From: Mermis nigrescens
Lineage: Eukaryota > Nematoda > Enoplea > Mermithida > Mermithidae
Assembly: GCA_036768485.1 (NCBI GenBank)
Contig: JAVLUZ010000153.1
Coordinates: forward strand, 173,250 to 237,249
Direction: 5' to 3'
DNA length: 64,000 nt
The position numbers and the translations under genes were made by a program. Position 1 is the stretch's first letter, and every line of letters starts with the position of its first letter. Below the pieces are notes generated by a model. It made no database searches. It was not told the DNA's origin and saw only the letters and a program-made list of their open reading frames with translations. Below, one piece after another: positions 56,999 through 64,000 of the stretch.

Positions 56999-59387
56999 TT
57001 AATATTGATCCTGATAATAGGCCTTTGAGCCACGCGGTTTTCCGCGACGTCGTTGACGTTGAAAATAATCGCGATCCGATTCCGGTTCGCGACGTGTACT
57101 CGAACGTTCGCGATACTGATATGGCGATTGCCTACGCCCGTACATATGTTGGCGTAAGCGTTGATGTGGATCAACTGGACGATCGTCGTCCTCATCGTCG
57201 TCTTCCTCGTAGTCGTCCGCGTAACGACGCGGTATAGCTTGCACCGGAGTAAATAATTGCTCCGGAGTAAAACCGAAAGTTTGTTCACGTGAAGATTCGC
57301 GTGGACGCTGTTGTGATTGCGTAACAGGCCACGGTTTAGGCAAAAGTGGGCCTGGTCGAGGTTGTGGCTGATAGACCCCGGTGGCTGATTGACGTTGTTC
57401 CAACGGTGAACGATACGATTGGTCCCATTGTTGCCGTTGACGGGATTGTGACCGGCCCTGATGAGTTCCGCGGTTTGACTGTGGCGGGCGGCAATATTCA
57501 TAAGGCTGCTGCTGTTGCGAGCGCGACAGATGACCAGCATCGGCCTGTGAATATGCCTCGGAACGCTGACGCGATTCCGTAAATTGCTGTTGCCGCGGTT
57601 GGGTCTGCGGTCGTGTATGTTGCTGTATATGCGGTTTTACTGGTGCTTGCGATTGTACTTGTGATTGTGAACAATGATGCATTTGAGCATAACGTTGCCG
57701 GGATGATTGCGGTTCTTGCCGCTTAGATCCCTTTTGGCCTAAACGAGCTCTTAATTTAGCTGCAACTTCAGCTTGAACAAGTCTTCTGACTCGTTGTTTT
57801 TCCAAATTTTTTAACCGACGCAAGGTATGCTCGGATTTTGTATCATAAAAACGATTCAATTTAGCCTTATGTTCGTCTTCCGACATATGACAAACTTCGG
57901 AGGATTCAGCAAGAGAGCCGGCGGCGCGTAATTTTGTCGCACGCCTTGGCATCTCTGTAGCAAGATTTTCACGATCGCGTTGCTCGATCGTCATGCGTGC
58001 TCTACGCATTTCAATTTGTGCCTCCAGAGATAGATCGACTTCGGGCATATCAAGGCTCGCTGAGGATCCACTTGGGTCCTGCAAGGATGCCTGTTGTCTC
58101 TCTTTTTCGAATTTTCTCTAGATCACCTTGAATTCGGTGTTTAAGGTAAAACACCAATTTTTGTTGACCTCGGAAACGGTCAAATTGAACGGGAACTTCA
58201 AGTGGCGGATTGGTTGCCAACCGAATTTGCCGAATCATGCTGTGTAAAACATTTGGACTTTCGATTCGCCTCGTTAACTCCGGGAATTCCGGGAAGGCCT
58301 CACTTGGCGACGGTGTATAAGATTCACCAAGGAAAGCTACGCCGCAACATACGACGTAGCTGCTCCACCATGCGCCAGCCTATCGCGGCATTGCCGTAGG
58401 CATACGCATAAAAGTGGAACTTCCTGTCCAAAAATTCCAATAGCACTCTAGCGCGCATGACGTCTATTGTGGAAAAGATCGTCATGTGTCGATACTCCGA
58501 ATCGTATAACGATTGAAACTCTCGGAAGGTATCGAAAATATCGACCATTTGACGCGTCAATATTAAGATCGGCGCTAAATGATCTGGCGCTGGTGACATT
58601 CTGTGCGGATAAAATTCTGGAAGAATCTGGTGCGCAACGCCATCAATCACCACGCTTGGTGCGTCAAGGTGTGGATGGACTACCAGGTACTGTAAAGGAA
58701 CTTCGTACAGCATCATTCCGGTTGTAATGAAAAACTGGGTGCGCACAAAATATTGGTCTGGGTAAAATAATCGGTTAAAAACACTCATTTTGCTGATAAA
58801 TCGAGGTGCCGGCGCACGATCAACATCAGCCAGAGGTTGTGCGACTGTAGACCAAACTAACGGACGCGAGGGTGTGTCAGTCATAGCCGCGTAATGCAGA
58901 TGTGCCGCGTACACGCGGTCGAAGTGCACTTGGGCGCACTCGACCAACTGGTCGTACAGATGCGTTCCTGCGACTTCAACCGGATAAGAGCATGACTCGT
59001 GCAATATGTCAGGCGCGATATAGCACAGTGCTTCACGCGTCATGGTCTCCATCATGTTGAAAAATGTTGCACATAACGCGAGCGACTTTGAGCTCTCGCG
59101 CTCTCTTCTGCGGATACGCATTCGCGTATGGCCTGAATATGCGCAGGTACTGCGACTTCTAGATTCGACGATGGATTCTGAATAACCTGTGGTTGAATAT
59201 TTGCCACGGTATTTGACACTCCCGTCATGGCCATAGGAGCCGTGAAACGAGTAGTAGGTGTCACTGAACTCGACACGCCTTGTGGCTCGGAATGTGATGC
59301 AATTTGCATGGACAATGCTGCTTGTTGTACTTCCTGTGCGGGTACTGAGCGTTGAGGTGGCGGTGGAAAGCCTATAATTTCGGTCAT
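56999..59387 (-). pseudogene. Gag-like/post-integrase ORF, frameshifted
   Basis: Four minus-strand pieces read as one protein of about 790 residues. 59387-~59080 is a P/Q/S-rich start (MTEIIGFPPPPQRSV). 59121-58324 is a 265-residue well-composed globular part (CYIAPDILHESCSYPVEVAG, RPLVWSTVAQPL). ~58330-58095 is a linker (SMIRQIRLATNPPLEVPVQF). 58084-56999 is a Q/R/S-rich basic tail with many RQR/SRQ runs and an acidic cluster (YEEDDDEDDD). Frameshifts near 59085, 58330 and 58095 break it. The tail resembles a nucleocapsid but lacks CCHC knuckles. It lies downstream of integrase, just before the polypurine tract and 3' LTR, where an env-like third ORF would be; no signal peptide or membrane segment is visible. 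I do not recognise a family. Confidence 0.6.
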
Positions 59388-59393
59388 AATAAC

Positions 59394-61197
59394 TAGAGAC
59401 CGGATTTTTACGTGGAGAAAAAAGTCAATTTACGTGGAAAAATACGTGGGAAATTATGTCAATTTACGTGGAAAATTATGTGGAAAAAATGCATCATATT
59501 CAATTTTTATTTCAACTTTATAACTGAAAAGCAACAATTTCAATCAATTAGACATTTGTTGAACGCAGTAATACTCAACATCTCAATATTTTCAAACGTC
59601 AAGTTGTGACGGCGGTTGGTCAACATTGATTTGTATTGCGAAAACAAACGTTCAACATTCCACAGGAGACTAGGGGAGCAAACATGGTTTCTAAGCGAAA
59701 CTGTGGGTTATCATTGGTAGCGAATTTCACAACGTCCGGATTTTTCTGGAGGCTGGCGTCAAACTTATCTTTAGCAAAACCAGTCAAAATTGAGCCTGTT
59801 TCTTTGAAAATGCGCCATTGTTCATCTTTTGTTAGGGTGCTCGATTCTAGCTTTTTGATAGCTTGAACCAAGAACTTGTAAACGGTGCAATTGAAAAGTT
59901 CATCCTTTACAATTTCGTTGTTGACCAGACGCTTGCTGATTTTGCAAGCTTTACTGTCGTCTGGAAGTTCATCCAAAAACGATTTGATTTTGTTGTAGTT
60001 TTTGCACAAAAACGCTGCACAGCTTATCCAAATACCCCATTGAGTAACCACAGCATCAGGTGGCAATGCTAGTCCTGTGGTTTCTTTGTAAAGTTGAATG
60101 CATGCCGGGGCTTTCAAAAGAACTTTTCGCATTGAGCCAATAAATTTGTTTGCGTTACTATATTTGTTGCGGACCAATTCGCACACGCAGTGCAACGAAT
60201 GAGCCAAACAAGTAACATGGTGTAAATTTGGAAATAACGCCTTCAGATTTGTCACAGCAAGCACCATGTAAGCAGCTTGATTGCTCACAACTGAGATGAC
60301 TTTGTTGTACTGTATGCCGCCAGGCCACAAAACCCCGCAGGCGTCGATCACTGAACGCATCACAGTAGAGTTGTTGGCTTTTTCCAGATTGTACATCTTC
60401 AACAACATCGGCTTGATTAATTTTCCATTGAGAGGCATAACCAGAACATTGAAGACAAATCTTTGAAGCGCATCTGTTGTTTCATCCACGATGAAACAAA
60501 CGTTACTATCGCCAACAGCCAATCGAATTTTTTCGATGATTTCATCAAACACAGGTTTAATGTAATTTTTGCGTACAGTACTTTCGTCTGGGATCTTCCT
60601 TTTGGTGTATTTGGCCGAAAAATTGCATAACGGCTCACTATTAACTTTGAACAATGGTATACCGGATTGAATAAAGGCACGCGTCAAATCAGATTCAAAC
60701 TTTTTATTTTTGGCAAGTTGTTCATCTGCTTTCTGAAAACTAGATGCCAGGAACGTTTGCTGCGACGATTTCGATTTACGTTTGGCCGCCAATTCTCGAT
60801 GCTTCAGTGTTTTTAGGTGTTGTTCGATCGCTTGATTCTGATGATTCAGGTCAGCTTTTAGCACCGTATTGCAAACATCACACTTGACAATAGATCCATC
60901 CGACACAATGAAGTCGGCTTTGTACTTTTGAGCTAATGATTTGATTTTAGTGGCACAAAGTTTGGACATTATTAAACTATTAAATCAATTATCTGTAAAG
61001 AAAAGTGTTAAAATACGTGGAAATTTTTGGAAATAAGAAAATACGTGGAAGTACGTGCAAAAGGCAAAATACGTGGAAATACGTGGGGGAAAAATACCCC
61101 AAGGCTCTAAAAATGCGTTTTCTGACGTTTTAGAGTCCGCTGATTCCGAATCAAGTCTCAAAAAATTACGTGGCCCTCACGTAAAATCCAGTCTCTA
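59394..61197 (-). mobile_element. hAT transposon with near-intact transposase, exact 8-bp target duplication
   Basis: The ends are TAGAGACCGGATTTTTACGTG (59394) and the complement of TAGAGACTGGATTTTACGTG (61197). ATAATAAC flanks both sides exactly (59386-59393, 61198-61205). ACGTGGAAA repeats are dense inside both ends (59408-59490, 61014-61090), likely transposase-binding sites. It inserted only a few bases upstream of the ATG at 59387 of the retroelement ORF. At 1.8 kb with its own transposase it is nearly autonomous. Confidence 0.93.
59540..60969 (-). pseudogene. hAT transposase (CGGBP1-like zinc finger type), C-terminal frameshift
   Basis: The ATG at 60969 opens 449 residues to a stop at 59620. 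An N-terminal zinc finger has C30, C33, H51 and H57 (KCDVC...EQHLKTLKHR), as in CGGBP1/hAT-type fingers. RNase-H-like core motifs follow: VCFIVDETTDALQRFVFNV (first Asp), VVSNQAAYMVLAV where hAT enzymes usually have a catalytic D at the N position, and HHVTCLAHSLHCVCE. The hallmark dimerisation block NVERLFSQYKSMLTNRR is present only in another frame (to TGA at 59540). A single missing base near 59660 therefore truncates the protein. A 3' frameshift and the D-to-N change suggest an inactive copy. The function would have been cut-and-paste transposition. Confidence 0.85.
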
Positions 61198-61205
61198 ATA
61201 ATAAC

Positions 61206-62951
61206 GTCGGGTTCAGGTTGAGCGCTCTACCCAATCCGGCTGAGAAGTCGGTAAAGGTATGAACGAACCAATGCCCAAAGGGTGCCTGCTGGTCCGCCGC
61301 AAGCAATTGTGAAACAATTGGTTGCAAAACGACAAGCCCCTTTTTGAGTCATTGCTGCGCGTGTGGTACGTGGGTAGTAACAAGTTTGCTTACCTTTCCG
61401 CCTCAGCGTCAGATAATAGTAAGCGTTTAGGAGACAAATCGTTGTCCTCAGTGGAGATAGATGGTTCTATTCCAACCATAGGAGAATCGTAAGGAATATC
61501 AGTTTGCGAAGAAATTGCAGAAGCTGGTGTGCTTGAGCTGGTTGGTTTGGACTTAGGTTCTGTGTCAGGTGCATTAGCCGGGCCCGAGACTGAGTCGGCA
61601 ACGGCCTGCAATCCTGAACTTTTAGATCAGGATTATTGAAAACATTAGTATGAGCCAACGCTTCCATTACAGAGGCAACGGTGCTGGCTGCGGCTATGGC
61701 CGCTGGCGGTTGCGGAGCTGGACCATAAAAGTCCTCAACTGTGATTAGCTCTCCGCCATTGGAATCAACGGAAACATCAGTTGCCGTGCTGGTCGACTGG
61801 CCCCATGGTGGCTTGCAAGACGACAACGGACGCCACGTCTAGTTTTCGATTCATTAGCTATAACGTGCGACTCATCACCATTAAACGAGATTGGCATAGG
61901 CTTTCTATCGTCGGTAATGCGATTATTTTGCGAGCAGCCTTCTATCAATATGAAAACATTGATAGTTATCAAGGCATCCATTGCTAAATAATGTTGCATA
62001 TCCCAAGTTAGTGGTAAACTCCCGCCTGCCCGAAATTATCAGGCGCATTGGGATCAATAGCCATGTCAAAGAAAAATTCAGCCAAGCGCTTCAAAGTGTG
62101 AATGCGCCGTAATATGGAGACGGCAAGTGAATGCTCTCGCCAAAGGTTGAATATCGATAAGAATTTGCACTAAACGGATCTTTCAGTAAGTTTATTTCCG
62201 AATCTCGGCATCAGGAATTGCAGAAATTTCTTCAAAAGTTGGGCCGTAAACATGAAAATACAAGTCTGTCTTCGTAGGGTCATAACAGACCATGTACGTT
62301 CGGTAGACGCGTTTCGAGCAGCTGATGAAGCCCAAACGGAGGTGTTGGGAACTCAGCGATGTCCCAGCAGAACACATGACCGTTCACGCTAGCAACTTGG
62401 ACATAGCGAACGAATGGGTCATGGAGGTCCTGATAGGTGGGACACAGCTACTTAAAATGCAAATCCCAGGTGTTATAGTTTCTGCCTTTTCTGTCATTCA
62501 CAAATTCCGAATGTAGCCTAAGAATAAAGTGCCATTTGTCATGTTTGACTGGCTGAATCAAAGCCAAAAATAGCCCCAAAAGACTCTTGGTCGTTGGTGA
62601 TTAAAACAATTAGAAGTCTCTTCTTTGGTACACGTAGGGTAGCCAAAGGGAATCTAGCAAATCTGTTCTCCCCACCAGAGTTCTTGGTCATTTATACATT
62701 TACTGTGATTTGTGGCTATATGTGATGTTTTGTGTTGTATCATTTTGCCGGTAAATGCTTCTAGACTGCCATCACGACTAGCATCGTTTTGTGGCAGCGG
62801 GTCTGGTACAACCAATCCCCGCTCCAAAGCCATATTAGTCCAAAGCCAAACAAAACTCATCTAGGGACACGGGATCACGCCCCTCGAATTTGAATCGGCG
62901 ACCAGCTGCCTCCAGCAATGCCTCCTTGTTGGGTGTACCTTGAGTAGCCAT
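61206..62951 (-). pseudogene. Degenerate N-terminal part of the retroelement's post-integrase ORF
   Basis: The ATG at 62951 opens MATQGTPNKEALLEAAGRRF, KFEGRDPVSLDEFCLALD, then a stop. Further coherent stretches appear in shifting frames: ATNHSKCINDQELWWGEQIC (62850-62654), FVRYVQVASVNGHVFCWDIA (about 62420), SKRVYRTYMVCYDPTKTDLY (62340-62192), SILRRIHTLKRLAEFFFDMA (about 62090), and an S/T/P/A-rich segment (61826-61390). An acceptor-like TTTTCTCTTTGCAG precedes the ATG, and a possible intron with GTAAGC and CTTCTCAG lies at 61220-61400. At least four breaks make this a dead copy. It would join the 59387 reading after removal of the hAT insertion. The protein family is not recognised. Confidence 0.5.
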
Positions 62952-63179
62952 GGGTCTGCAAAGAGAAAACATTAGATAATGAGTACGACATGTGCTGTTT
63001 AGAGCCATTTAATAAACGTATAGACGCGCAGTCCTTAGCTTTTTGTTCCCTGCCCGGTAAATCCTCAAAACTTATGACTACTGCCGGGGCGAGAGGGCGA
63101 TGTGGTAATTTTACCAAAACAAAATTGCCAGGGACATACGCGTGTTTTCTACAATTAAATCTGAGTACGGTAATTTGGG
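62952..63179 (-). other. Linker between integrase and the next ORF
   Basis: Minus-strand reading VKLPHRPLAPAVVISFEDLP...REQKAKDCASIRLLNGSK could be a continuation of the pol C-terminus (a K-L-P...-V-V-I-S-F-E-D pattern in one frame, 63117-62980) or non-coding. It ends at the acceptor-like TTTTCTCTTTGCAG (62955-62968). Confidence 0.35.
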
Positions 63180-64000
63180 CTCAGGCAGAAGTCCATTCCG
63201 GTGAACGAGATGAGTGATTAAGGGATTATAGACATATACGCGATTTTCGCAGTTTCAGGCGTAGGTAAGTCAATTATCCTATATGGTCCAACACGTTTGG
63301 GTGATAGTTTACTGATTTCAGGTTGAATTACTGAGTATTATTAAGGTAAACTATATCCAAGAGAGAAAAATTTGTTTGAGTTGCAGACTTGTCATATTGA
63401 GTTTTTTGTTGCTTATGCGCAGGCTAGATTTTGGGAATGCGATTTCATAGATCTTGTAAAGTTAACTTTTTAAATCAATGACGTATTTTTCCGCAACAGA
63501 TGGTAAATTCGGATTCATCCACAAAGTCATTTATGAGTAGAGTGTCAAGTGGAAATGCTGGTTGTGACCATAAAGCATTTCAAAAGGAGATATATTAGAT
63601 GATGATTGCGGAGTCGCGCGATGTGAATAACGCGAAGGCAGAAATTGCTCCCAATCGTACTGGGAACGTGCGCTCAGCTTAGACAAACCATCAATCAAGG
63701 TGCGATTATATTTCCTTCAACCCATCACACTGAAATTTGATATGGGGTTGTAAATATTTTTGAACGTTTAATAGTTTACAAACTTACGAAATTGGGGTAG
63801 ATGTAAAAATTTGACCCCTGATCTGTCAAAAATTTTTTGGGAACTCCATACCGTGGGATCATTTCTCTTAATAATAAATTTGCAATAGTTGTTGCTTTTA
63901 TGTCAGAAACAGCAAAAGCTTCCACGTATTTAGTAAAATAATCCATAAAAACTACAATTTGGTCATTTCTGGAGGGAGATCAGCGGCATATGCAAACAAT
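63180..64000 (-). pseudogene. Ty3/gypsy integrase, C-terminal two-thirds, frameshifted
   Basis: From the right edge the minus strand encodes VVFMDYFTKYVEAF (first catalytic Asp), LLREMIPRYGVPKKFLTDQG (second Asp in LTDQGSNF), and a broken stretch with TTPY...VEG (catalytic Glu region). Then come ISPFEMLYGH-type sequence and, near 63290, SPKRVGPYRIIDLP, which is the GPY/F module typical of gypsy/chromovirus-type integrases. Several frameshifts and stops are present. Integrase would insert the cDNA of the element. The gag, protease, RT and RNase H upstream are outside the window. Confidence 0.85.

Noticed and set aside
56992..57540. 182-residue minus-strand frame and plus-strand frames 57025-57582
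   Set aside because: They overlap the Q/R-rich retroelement frame in other registers. Their composition mirrors its codon bias, so they are shadows.

Overview
The window is eukaryotic. It has spliced coding exons with GT-AG introns, non-LTR, LTR and Penelope-type retroelements, several families of DNA transposons, and very long (TA)n arrays. It is AT-rich and dominated by repeats, as in a repeat-laden small invertebrate genome. A mermithid-like nematode is one possibility, but that is a guess from the overall style; no sequence here proves the taxon.

The only convincing host gene is POLR1C (RPAC1/RPA40), the 40-kDa subunit shared by RNA polymerases I and III, on the + strand. I assembled seven exons (11711-11773, 14867-15113, 26705-26824, 28753-28935, 30230-30352, 32546-32662, 46033-46139). 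They join in frame through GT-AG introns into about 319 residues plus a stop codon. Only the short N-terminal exon is missing. Less than 1 kb of coding sequence is spread over 34.4 kb, and the introns are packed with mobile elements.

Layout. 1-1917: non-LTR retrotransposon in two opposed pieces. 2609-4365: non-autonomous hAT element with exact 8-bp target duplication. 4417-4536: 20-bp minisatellite. 5515-8300: foldback repeat. 8300-11700: dispersed short elements. 11711-46139: POLR1C. Its introns hold a Penelope GIY-YIG fragment (13.4-14.0 kb), a Tigger/pogo-like MITE (16.0-16.6 kb), (TA)n arrays, two direct copies of a 3.87-kb repeat (18.7-26.5 kb), two inverted copies of the same repeat (33.3-39.4 kb) and miniature LTR elements (43.7-45.5 kb). 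46554-47863: another hAT element with target duplication. 47971-48588 and 55545-56198: two LTRs of one family in opposite orientation. 49651-54288: a 4.6-kb palindromic element with 3-bp TTA duplication, sitting inside a ~190-bp tandem array. 54551-55051: a probable single exon of unknown function on the minus strand. 56199-64000: on the minus strand, the 3' part of a Ty3/gypsy-type element. Reading 5' to 3' it has integrase with GPY motif, a long broken post-integrase ORF ending in a Q/R-rich basic domain, a polypurine tract and the 3' LTR. A hAT transposon (59394-61197) carrying its own near-intact transposase has jumped into it.

The most notable signals are: (i) miniature LTR elements whose LTRs carry a tRNA-like/structured RNA domain with a compensatory base change; (ii) 3.9-kb inverted repeats bracketing POLR1C exons 26.7-32.7 kb, which could fold the pre-mRNA; (iii) the 3.87-kb repeat family itself, with TC/CTAG-like ends, a GC hairpin and periodic TTTACA motifs; (iv) the unusual ORF downstream of integrase; (v) a 13-bp GC hairpin scattered through the AT-rich DNA. 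Everything was read by eye, so identities, alignments and family assignments still need computation.
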